From NCBI GenBank assembly GCA_027620815.1, contig JAQCDH010000043.1:1-6691 (forward strand): 6,691 nt of DNA. The letters are read 5' to 3'. The notes below the pieces were generated by a model. The model did not search any database. It was not told where the DNA came from and saw only the letters and a program-made list of their open reading frames with translations. The translations under genes were made by a program, and so were the position numbers. Shown piece by piece: positions 1-5,223 of this stretch (position 1 is the first letter of the stretch; each line of letters opens with the position of its first letter). This DNA comes from Bacillota bacterium. GTDB taxonomy: Bacteria > Bacillota_I > Bacilli_A > Acholeplasmatales > Acholeplasmataceae.

Positions 1-38
1 AGAAGCATGAGTCCTATAAATATTTTTATTTTTTTCAT
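1..38 (-). CDS. Possible 5' end of a secreted or membrane protein (partial)
   Basis: Reading leftward from the ATG at 38-36, the first twelve codons give MKKIKIFIGLML, a lysine-rich start followed by hydrophobic residues, as in a signal peptide or first membrane helix. The frame is open to the window edge. An extended -10 (TGATATAAT, complement of 46-54) ends 7 bases before the ATG, so the transcript would be nearly leaderless, and no Shine-Dalgarno sequence is visible. The gene follows the terminator of the fabV unit in the same direction. Only 38 bases are present, so no function can be named and the call may be wrong. Confidence 0.35.
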   Translation of the reverse strand, partial: MKKIKIFIGLML

Positions 39-45
39 TTGAAAT

Positions 46-54
46 ATTATATCA
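46..54 (-). promoter_or_regulatory. Extended -10 promoter for the edge gene
   Basis: The minus strand reads TGATATAAT here, a perfect TATAAT preceded by TGn. No convincing -35 lies 16-18 bp upstream, which fits an extended -10 promoter. The predicted start point is one or two bases before the ATG at 38. Confidence 0.4.
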
Positions 55-83
55 TATGCGTCATTGAAGGGATATTGATATGT

Positions 84-104
84 AAAAAAAGGGATAAATC
101 CCTT
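84..104 (-). terminator. Rho-independent terminator of the fabV unit
   Basis: On the minus strand AAGGGA and TCCCTT pair around a short TTTA loop and run directly into a U tract (complement of the A run at 84-90). It begins 3 bases after the fabV stop codon. Confidence 0.85.
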
Positions 105-107
105 AAT

Positions 108-1310
108 TTATAATAGTGTCAAATCGATATGATCAAATGTAAAGTCATTTAAGTCAATATCTTCTTCGTAATTGACATGATCAAATTCAAATCCATGAAT
201 GTGATGAAACTCTTTAACAAAATCATGAGTACCTTGAAGATCAACGATATTTGCCTTTGCTTCTTTTAGTTTATTTAAAGTTGCTTTTTGTATATCTTCT
301 TGCATTTCATAATGATCAATGCGTATTCTATGCAAGTGATCCACCCGTCTTAAATCTCCATAGACCATGTCTTTAAACAAACGATGCTTGTGGGCAAGCG
401 TTGTTTCATGAAGACCTTTTTCTTTCATGACATCAAATAAACATGCAATGTATGATGTAATCCCTGGAATGAAGACTGACGCTTTTGTCACGACTGCTTT
501 AGATGATGAAATCAAAGACTCACCCTGATACTTTTCTTTTAACCAAACATTCATACGTAATGACGTTGCTTCTAAATCATCTTTGGCTTTACCAATGGTA
601 CCCGCACGGTAGATTTTATCCATAGAGCCACTCCCTACATAAGTATAACTGATGGTTTTTATCCCTTGATCTAATAGGTTAGCTTGATCGAGATGTGTGA
701 TCCAAGATTCCCAATCAGAACCACCCATGACATAGACTGTATTGTTGATGTCTTCTTCTGTTGCAGCGTCCATATGAAGTGGTTTAAGTGTTTTTGTTGC
801 AACATCAATGGTATCACCATCTATAGGTTCACCTATTGGTTTTAGTGCTGAGCGAACAAGATCTCCTGTTTTTGGATTTGGTCTTGCACCAGCAGCAAGT
901 GAATAAATGACTAAATCAACTTTCCCAAATTCTTTTTTAATACGAGCAATCACTTCTTTTTTGGTTTGCTCACTGAATGCATCTGCAACAATATCGACAT
1001 GTTTGGTTTTAAGTTTTTTCGCTTCTTCTAAAAAATAAACGTTATTCCAAAAGCCTGCAGAACCTGTTTTTTTATCCGATGGTTCCCCTTCAAAAGAAAC
1101 ATTTAACGTATTTGCACCGGAAGCGACTGCAAGCGCAACTCTTGAAGTGAGACCATAACCTGATGATCCACCAATAATAAGAACATTTTTAGGTCCACTA
1201 AATTTCTGAAATGTTTCTGCTTCTTGAAACAACGATAAAACATATGCTTGAATGCCTTTTGGATGTGCATTCAAAAAGACATTTGAACGTATAGAAGGTG
1301 TAATAATCAT
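108..1310 (-). CDS. fabV: FabV/TER-type trans-2-enoyl reductase (NADH)
   Basis: Reduces the trans-2 double bond of enoyl-ACP or enoyl-CoA with NAD(P)H, the last step of the fatty acid elongation cycle in FabV organisms or a crotonyl-CoA reductase role in TER organisms. The 400-residue length is typical of the family. Visible landmarks are the dinucleotide site GGSSGYGLTSR (residues 47-57), an acidic residue after the second strand (FEGE, 73-76) that favours NADH, KKTGSAGFWNN (80-90), PKTGDLVRSALKPIG (146-160), and the catalytic Tyr-x8-Lys pair Y234/K243. The C-terminal segment with HGFEFDHVNYEEDID (372-386) also matches the family. An AAAGGA ribosome site lies in the last codons of the guanylate kinase-like gene, 3 bp upstream, so the two are probably cotranscribed and coupled. 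The choice between ACP and CoA substrate cannot be made from sequence. Confidence 0.92.
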   Translation of the reverse strand: MIITPSIRSNVFLNAHPKGIQAYVLSLFQEAETFQKFSGPKNVLIIGGSSGYGLTSRVALAVASGANTLNVSFEGEPSDKKTGSAGFWNNVYFLEEAKKLKTKHVDIVADAFSEQTKKEVIARIKKEFGKVDLVIYSLAAGARPNPKTGDLVRSALKPIGEPIDGDTIDVATKTLKPLHMDAATEEDINNTVYVMGGSDWESWITHLDQANLLDQGIKTISYTYVGSGSMDKIYRAGTIGKAKDDLEATSLRMNVWLKEKYQGESLISSSKAVVTKASVFIPGITSYIACLFDVMKEKGLHETTLAHKHRLFKDMVYGDLRRVDHLHRIRIDHYEMQEDIQKATLNKLKEAKANIVDLQGTHDFVKEFHHIHGFEFDHVNYEEDIDLNDFTFDHIDLTLL

Positions 1311-1313
1311 AGC

Positions 1314-1853
1314 TTATTTTCCTTTTAAAAATGCTTGGTAGAAATGATGAATCTCTTCAGCAATCGATTGAATGGTTTGATGATGATTATCAATGATGAA
1401 GTGAATTTTGTCAAGATGTGAGACTTGAAAAGTAACATCATCTTCTTTTAATCGTTTTGAAATGAGGTGAATATCATCCCCTCGGGATAACATTCTGGTT
1501 TGTCTCATTTCTTTATCACTTTGAATATAGATGATACACGTTTCTATAGGATATTTTTGATAAAGTGCATTACATCCGTTAGGATCAAGGATAATAACTT
1601 GGTTACTCCCAATTTCATTTTTTTGAAGGCCATAATCATGATCTTGATATCGTGTCGTCTCAATAAATGCATCTTGAACTCTTAATGTTTCAAATTGTTC
1701 TTTAGATACAAAGTGATAATGGGTATGATTCATTTCATGGAAACGTATTTGACGCGTTGTCGTTGTGACACTTTTGATATATGCAAACTGCGTTACTAAT
1801 GCATTTGCAATTTCTGTTTTTCCACTTGCACTTGCGCCAACAATGACTAACAT
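1314..1853 (-). CDS. Guanylate kinase-like P-loop kinase (divergent Gmk)
   Basis: Resembles guanylate kinase, which phosphorylates GMP to GDP with ATP. The P-loop GASASGKT is at residues 6-13. The GMP-binding region can be followed residue by residue: R34, R37, E40 and Y46 (in TTTTRQIRFHE...HYHF), E65 in FIET, and Y74 in HDYG. The DPNG at 90-93 stands where Gmk has D-V/I-Q-G, and RMLSRGDD...SKRL (120-135) matches the lid. At 179 residues it is shorter than the usual 190-210, and the FIEW tryptophan and the glycine before the YxF tyrosine are replaced. It may be the organism's Gmk or a divergent paralogue. AAAGGAG at 1858-1864 supports the start. It is first in the unit with fabV, whose start lies 3 bp beyond its stop. 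Confidence 0.75.
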   Translation of the reverse strand: MLVIVGASASGKTEIANALVTQFAYIKSVTTTTRQIRFHEMNHTHYHFVSKEQFETLRVQDAFIETTRYQDHDYGLQKNEIGSNQVIILDPNGCNALYQKYPIETCIIYIQSDKEMRQTRMLSRGDDIHLISKRLKEDDVTFQVSHLDKIHFIIDNHHQTIQSIAEEIHHFYQAFLKGK

Positions 1854-1876
1854 AAGACTCCTTTAAAATCGTATTA

Positions 1877-1905
1877 ATTATACATAAAAATCAAACGTTT
1901 TACAA
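1877..1905 (-). promoter_or_regulatory. Sigma-A-type promoter of the gmk-like/fabV unit
   Basis: On the minus strand TTGTAA (complement of 1900-1905) is followed by a 17-bp spacer and TATAAT (complement of 1877-1882). The predicted start near 1870 gives a leader of about 17 nt, just enough for the ribosome site. Its -35 is only 9 bp from the -35 of the divergent plus-strand promoter. Confidence 0.8.
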
Positions 1906-1914
1906 TCATTCTTC

Positions 1915-1943
1915 TTGATTTTGTATACCCCATGGGGTATAAT
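1915..1943 (+). promoter_or_regulatory. Sigma-A-type promoter of the csoR/trxB operon
   Basis: TTGATT at 1915-1920, a 17-bp spacer and TATAAT at 1938-1943. The predicted start is near 1950, giving a leader of about 15 nt. The spacer is almost filled by the palindrome at 1924-1941, so a bound repressor would exclude RNA polymerase. Confidence 0.82.
1924..1941. promoter_or_regulatory. CsoR-family operator (perfect 18-bp palindrome)
   Basis: TATACCCCATGGGGTATA is its own reverse complement. A-T-rich ends around C and G runs (ATACCC...GGGTAT) are the known pattern of type-1 operators of CsoR, CstR and related DUF156 repressors. It lies between the -35 and -10 and overlaps four bases of the -10, directly upstream of a gene for such a repressor. 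Autorepression is therefore strongly suggested. The divergent minus-strand promoter is not covered directly but begins 18 bp away. Confidence 0.85.
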
Positions 1944-1964
1944 TAAAAAGAAAGTAGGTTTTAT

Positions 1965-2216
1965 ATGATCTGTGATGTGAATTTAAAAAATCGTATTAAA
2001 CGTACCAAAGGACAAATGCAAGGTGTCTTAGATATGATGGATAGTGATCATGCGTGCATGGATATTGTTGTTCAATTAAAAGCGGTTCGTGCAAGTATCG
2101 ATAAAGCAATTGGTATTCTTACAACAGAAAACTTAAAACAAGCCATCATTGAAACAAATAATGTTTCATCAAAGCAAGTTGAAGATGCCATTAGTATTAT
2201 TATAAAGGGGATATGA
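1965..2216 (+). CDS. CsoR/FrmR-family (DUF156) repressor lacking the copper ligands
   Basis: An all-helical repressor of 83 residues. The N-terminal NLKNRIKRTKGQMQG (6-20) is the family's signature helix and C31 in DHACMDIVVQLKAVRAS is the conserved first cysteine. Copper-sensing CsoR uses Cys-x24-His-x3-Cys. Here the matching positions are N56 and A60, so copper sensing by the usual site is unlikely. CstR-type persulfide sensors use C31 and C60, and only the first is present. A second cysteine, C3, near the N-terminus could serve as partner, but that is inference. The ATG has a weak site, AAGTAGG (1952-1958), 6 bp upstream. The stop TGA is followed after 1 bp by the next ATG. The operator at 1924-1941 implies control of its own operon. 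The family is certain; the inducer is unknown. Confidence 0.88.
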   Translation: MICDVNLKNRIKRTKGQMQGVLDMMDSDHACMDIVVQLKAVRASIDKAIGILTTENLKQAIIETNNVSSKQVEDAISIIIKGI

Positions 2217-2217
2217 T

Positions 2218-3180
2218 ATGTTTTCTTTTGATGTTACTCAAAAAACAAAAAATGATGTGTTTAAACATGGTGCAATCTTTGATGCGCTTGTTGTGGGTGG
2301 TGGTCCTGCGGGACTCAATGCTGCCTTATACTTGGTTCGAAAAGGAAAAAAAGTAGGCGTCATCACTAAAGAGATTGGTGGTCAACTTCATAATACATCT
2401 GAAGTTGATAATTACTTGGGATTCACACATATTTTAGGAAAAGATTTATCCGATACATTTTTAACACATGCGAATCATTTAGAAATCCCGATATTAAATG
2501 AGGTTTCCGTTCAAAGGATTGAAAAAATAAATAAAGACTTTGAAGTTCATATTTCTAATGGTATGATATTACATAGTAAGACACTACTTTATGCAACGGG
2601 TGGTTCTTCTAGAAAATTAGATGTTCCAGGTGAAATGACCTATGCCAATAAGGGCGTCTCTTATTGTACAACCTGTGATGCACCATTTTTCAAAGGGAAA
2701 CATGTTGTTGTTGCTGGTGGTGGCAATAGTGCAGCTGAAGCAGTAATTGATTTGGTGCCTTGGGCATCAAAAATAACTGTGGTTCATCGTAGCCAGTGGC
2801 GTGCGGATGCTGTCCTACTTAAAAAATTAGAATCAATTGAAAATCTAACGATTCACTTAGAAACACAAATACTTGAAGTCACTGGTCAAGAAACCATGAA
2901 AAGGTTAAAAGTTCTTGATAAAAAAACAAATGAAACCTTTAACATATTCGCTGAAGGTTTATTCATCGAAATCGGAACCATTCCAAATGTGTCATTAATC
3001 CAGCATCTTGTGCAAACGACTTCTTCAGGTGAAGTTATTGTGAATGACATGCAAGAAACGAGCTGTGAAGGATTATATGCAGCTGGTGATGTCACGAATC
3101 AACCATTTAAACAAATCATCATCGCAACCGCTGAAGGTGCCAAAGCAGCGCTTGCAATGAATCAATATTTAAATCAATAA
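2218..3180 (+). CDS. Thioredoxin-reductase-like flavoprotein, AhpF C-terminal type
   Basis: FAD-dependent disulfide reductase that passes electrons from NAD(P)H through FAD to a redox disulfide and on to a thioredoxin-like partner. The 320 residues contain the FAD motif GGGPAG (27-32), the redox centre CTTCD (150-154), the NAD(P)H Rossmann motif GGGNSAAEA (167-175), and the C-terminal FAD motif AAGD (288-291). GGGNSAAEAVIDL, EGLFIEIGTIPN (246-257) and PFKQIIIATAEGAKAAL (296-312) look more like the reductase half of AhpF than ordinary TrxB. The cofactor-specificity loop reads HRSQWRA (190-196), one residue shorter than HRRDxFRA of NADPH enzymes and unlike the EFAxEMKA of AhpF, so cofactor preference is open. 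AAAGGGG 7 bp upstream sets the start. Its likely partner is the next gene. Confidence 0.9.
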   Translation: MFSFDVTQKTKNDVFKHGAIFDALVVGGGPAGLNAALYLVRKGKKVGVITKEIGGQLHNTSEVDNYLGFTHILGKDLSDTFLTHANHLEIPILNEVSVQRIEKINKDFEVHISNGMILHSKTLLYATGGSSRKLDVPGEMTYANKGVSYCTTCDAPFFKGKHVVVAGGGNSAAEAVIDLVPWASKITVVHRSQWRADAVLLKKLESIENLTIHLETQILEVTGQETMKRLKVLDKKTNETFNIFAEGLFIEIGTIPNVSLIQHLVQTTSSGEVIVNDMQETSCEGLYAAGDVTNQPFKQIIIATAEGAKAALAMNQYLNQ

Positions 3181-3195
3181 AAAAAGGAGAATATA

Positions 3196-3846
3196 ATGGC
3201 AAATTTACTTAATGATCAAGTGAAAGATCAAATCAAATCACACTTAACACAAATGGTGAACCCAGTCACCATGGTTTTATTTACGCAAAGTAACGAAGAG
3301 TCTTGTATGTATTGTGATGAAACAGCGTCCCTTCTTCAAGAAGTGAGTGGACTGAATGACAAGTTATCTGTAGAAATCAAAGATTTAGAAAAAGATAACG
3401 ATTTAGCGACACAATACGGCGTGACATTAACACCAAGTTTTGTGATGTTAGATAACGAAGGTAATTATACTGGAGTTAAATTTAATGGGATTCCTGCTGG
3501 TCATGAAATCAATTCATTTTTATCAGGTATTTTAGGGATGTCTGGTGCAGATCCAGGATTTGATGAAAAAACACTCGAACGTATTAAAAAAATTAATAAA
3601 CCCGTCAATATCAAAGTGTTTGTCACTTTATCATGCCCACATTGCCCAGGTGCTGTTGCTAAAGCACATCAACTTGCCATGCTGAATGAACATGTTCAAG
3701 GTGAAATGATTGAAGCAAATACCTTCCAAGAACTCTCTACAAAATATAATGTTTCTGGTGTACCAAAGATTGTCATTAATGATTCTATTGAACTTCTTGG
3801 TGATCAACCGATGGAAGAATTTTTAAATCGAATTGAAAGTTTATAA
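3196..3846 (+). CDS. Tandem thioredoxin-fold protein (glutaredoxin-like PDO / AhpF N-terminal type)
   Basis: Two thioredoxin folds in one 216-residue protein, each with a CxxC: CMYC (C37, C40) with cis-proline TP (79-80), and CPHC (C147, C150) with cis-proline VP (189-190). The layout matches archaeal and bacterial protein disulfide oxidoreductases. FNGIPAGHEINSFLSGIL (96-113) and TLSCPHCP (144-151) closely resemble the N-terminal domain of AhpF, which however keeps only the second CxxC. No signal peptide is seen, so it is cytoplasmic. AAAGGAG at 3183-3189, 6 bp before ATG, fixes the start. It is last in the repressor-flavoprotein operon, which points to a reductase-carrier pair. The final substrate, perhaps a peroxiredoxin, is not in the window. 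Confidence 0.88.
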   Translation: MANLLNDQVKDQIKSHLTQMVNPVTMVLFTQSNEESCMYCDETASLLQEVSGLNDKLSVEIKDLEKDNDLATQYGVTLTPSFVMLDNEGNYTGVKFNGIPAGHEINSFLSGILGMSGADPGFDEKTLERIKKINKPVNIKVFVTLSCPHCPGAVAKAHQLAMLNEHVQGEMIEANTFQELSTKYNVSGVPKIVINDSIELLGDQPMEEFLNRIESL

Positions 3847-3850
3847 TCAT

Positions 3851-3892
3851 AAAAAAAAAGACCTTAAAGTATTGACTCTAAGGTCTTTTTTT
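3851..3892. terminator. Bidirectional terminator between convergent genes
   Basis: GACCTTA (3860-3866) pairs with TAAGGTC (3879-3885), with a further AGT/ACT pairing inside and an ATTG loop. Nine A residues precede the hairpin and seven T residues follow, so it has a U tract on either strand. It serves the carrier gene and the DUF3137-like gene, whose stop codon overlaps the T run. Confidence 0.9.
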
Positions 3893-4727
3893 ATAACATT
3901 TCTAATAATTGAATGAGTCTAGTAACATGGATTTTCGCATCTTCTAATAAAGAATCTCTCATTTTTAAGTTCCCATGGATTTTAAATTCTGGAATTAAAA
4001 TCATCAGTTTCCCTTTTTCTGGAATAAACATGATTTCTTTAAACCCTAGATTTAAAATGTTTGTTTTTAATTCCTTTAATTCAGGAGTAAAATTACCAGT
4101 AATATCATAACCATCGATTTCTTGATCGACTGAAAAACTTTTTAAACCACTTTTAAAGAAGTTGGCGATTGGTGCGTGTTTTCTAACAAGTAGATTTGAA
4201 TTAACTTCAATCTCGGTTTGAATCACAAAACCTATAAAATCAATATATGTTGAGGTGCGCTCACCTGATGATGTTGAATGGCTGTATACGACTGCGTCTA
4301 ATGACATATATTGATCTTTTTTAAGTGAAAAATGAAACGTTTCTCCAGCATATGATGGAATCACAGGATGCGTGATGGTTCTTTCTGTGTTTGTGTTTTC
4401 TGTTTGAAGAAAATAATTTGCTGATGTTGAAAAAGTAACCTCTTGAATATAAGGTTTCCATATGTCGTTATATATGATATTTAAAAACGCTTGTTGTTTT
4501 TTTGAAACATTAAAAAATCCGATAAAAATAAAAACAAACCCTAAAAAGAAAAGTCCAAAACCAGATAAAATCACAATTGGTTGATAATCAAGTAAATCGC
4601 CATTAAATAAAAAACCACCAATGAGTATAATGATAAAGCCAATTAAAAGTAACTTTCCTGCTTGTTTAAAACTTTTAAATCGGTCGACACTTGATAGACT
4701 TCTTTTAATGTCTTGAACTGATTTCAT
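3891..4727 (-). CDS. DUF3137-like two-helix membrane protein
   Basis: 278 residues of unknown function. After a short basic cytoplasmic start come two hydrophobic segments (about 24-41 and 51-73) separated by a short polar turn, then a soluble domain of about 200 residues, probably cytoplasmic. The soluble part, with GETFHFSLKKDQYMSLDAVVYS, DFIGFVIQTEI, then SVDQEIDGYDIT and a late KLMILIPEF strand, follows the general pattern of DUF3137 proteins. The match is from memory of the family pattern and is moderate. AAAGGAG (4734-4740) 6 bp upstream supports the start. It has its own promoter and terminator, so it is a single-gene unit, convergent with the redox operon and not obviously linked to it. 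Confidence 0.7.
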   Translation of the reverse strand: MKSVQDIKRSLSSVDRFKSFKQAGKLLLIGFIIILIGGFLFNGDLLDYQPIVILSGFGLFFLGFVFIFIGFFNVSKKQQAFLNIIYNDIWKPYIQEVTFSTSANYFLQTENTNTERTITHPVIPSYAGETFHFSLKKDQYMSLDAVVYSHSTSSGERTSTYIDFIGFVIQTEIEVNSNLLVRKHAPIANFFKSGLKSFSVDQEIDGYDITGNFTPELKELKTNILNLGFKEIMFIPEKGKLMILIPEFKIHGNLKMRDSLLEDAKIHVTRLIQLLEML

Positions 4728-4744
4728 TAAGTTCTCCTTTAGCC

Positions 4745-4753
4745 ATTATAACA
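4745..4753 (-). promoter_or_regulatory. Extended -10 promoter of the DUF3137-like gene
   Basis: The minus strand reads TGTTATAAT, a perfect -10 with TGn. No good -35 is present, because that region is occupied by the terminator hairpin at 4757-4785. The predicted start near 4738 falls inside the AAAGGAG, giving a leader of about 11 nt that would still keep AGGAG. Confidence 0.6.
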
Positions 4754-4756
4754 TAT

Positions 4757-4785
4757 AAAAAAGTCTAATACTTATCGCATTAGAC
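4757..4785 (-). terminator. Terminator downstream of the XRE/two-helix gene pair (left repeat module)
   Basis: On the minus strand GTCTAAT and ATTAGAC pair around a 9-nt loop and run into six U (complement of 4757-4762). It would end transcripts from the gene pair at 5017-5921, about 230 bp downstream of the last stop. Its right arm ATTAGACC and the following nATG belong to the repeat shared with 6170-6252. Confidence 0.75.
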
Positions 4786-4840
4786 CAATGTTATTTATAT
4801 GGGTTGAATGACCTATTTTAATACAATTACGCACCCCTAG
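4757..4840 (+). repeat. Left copy of a terminator + TTTAATACAATT + GCACCCC module
   Basis: Shares with 6170-6252 the hairpin right arm and tail (ATTAGACCnATG here, ATCAGACCnATG there), an ATATG, the exact 12-mer TTTAATACAATT (4817-4828 and 6229-6240), and GCACCCCTA. From the start of the A run to the first GCACCC is 74 bp in both copies. The copies are in the same orientation and lie on either side of the XRE gene pair. Confidence 0.7.
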
Positions 4841-4880
4841 TAAGAATTTGCGCACCCTTGACCTGTTTTATGCACCCCTA
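4831..4880 (+). repeat. Three GCACCC motifs at 20-21 bp spacing
   Basis: GCACCC occurs at 4831, 4852 and 4872, each followed by CTA or TTG. The spacing of about two DNA helix turns would put all three on one face of the helix, as in protein-binding iterons or transposase end-sites. Between here and 5016 no gene is seen; the rest is AT-rich plus the stem-loop at 4969-5025. Confidence 0.6.
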
Positions 4881-4968
4881 AATTATGGCTTATTTAGCTT
4901 TTTTTTAGAGCAATTTTCAAGCAGTTATTTCTTTGATCAAAATAGGTTATTTTACTATCAGCTCATTG

Positions 4969-5025
4969 TGGGGTGTCGAACCCATACTTACGGAAATAAG
5001 TATTAGATTTGAATGTCTAACCCCA
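4969..5025 (-). other. Stem-loop at the 3' end of the small membrane gene
   Basis: TGGGGT (4969-4974) can pair with ACCCCA (5020-5025), enclosing a strong inner hairpin of ATACTTA with TAAGTAT around a 6-nt loop. On the minus strand the left side reads GGGTTCGACACCCCA, which looks like the T arm and 3' end of a tRNA. The whole is only 57 nt with no D arm, so it is not a tRNA. It has no U tract, so it is a poor terminator. It overlaps the last codons of the gene. Confidence 0.4.
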
Positions 5026-5223
5026 AATTCCAAAAAAGAATAAAGAACTTAGCCCCATTAGAATGACTCCTACCACGACGAAGAATGAGTGCACATTATC
5101 TCCCCATAACAACTTTGATCTTGCCACAAAAAGTTTATAAATGATAAATTCACTTTTCTTCAGTGCACTCACTAATAAAAATAACCCAATCAAAGCCATT
5201 AAGCTCCCCCATAAATAATTCAT
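5017..5223 (-). CDS. Small two-helix membrane protein of unknown function
   Basis: 68 residues with two hydrophobic segments (about 4-20 and 47-66) joined by a basic loop with KKSEFIIYKLFVARSKLLWGD. The positive loop suggests both ends face outside and the loop lies in the cytoplasm. Its ATG overlaps the TGA of the XRE gene (ATGA at 5220-5223) and has AGGAGG about 8 bp upstream, so translation is coupled and the gene is very probably real. I do not recognise the family firmly; similar small proteins are found beside membrane-anchored regulators and among putative immunity proteins, which is only a suggestion. A stem-loop covers its 3' end. Confidence 0.75.
   Translation of the reverse strand: MNYLWGSLMALIGLFLLVSALKKSEFIIYKLFVARSKLLWGDNVHSFFVVVGVILMGLSSLFFFGIWG

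Noticed and set aside
1500..1685. Open frame on the plus strand inside the guanylate kinase-like gene
   Set aside because: It lies wholly antisense to a gene with clear family motifs and has no recognisable domain.
2886..3095. Minus-strand open frame inside the flavoprotein gene
   Set aside because: Antisense shadow of conserved AhpF-like sequence; no ribosome site or domain.
3913..4110. Plus-strand open frame inside the DUF3137-like gene
   Set aside because: Antisense shadow, directly behind the bidirectional terminator, with no promoter.
4888..4906. Plus-strand terminator with an eight-T run
   Set aside because: The possible stem is only 3 bp and there is no plus-strand gene to end here.
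4969..5025. A tRNA gene on the minus strand
   Set aside because: Only the T-arm-like part fits; the structure is 57 nt, lacks a D arm and a proper anticodon loop.
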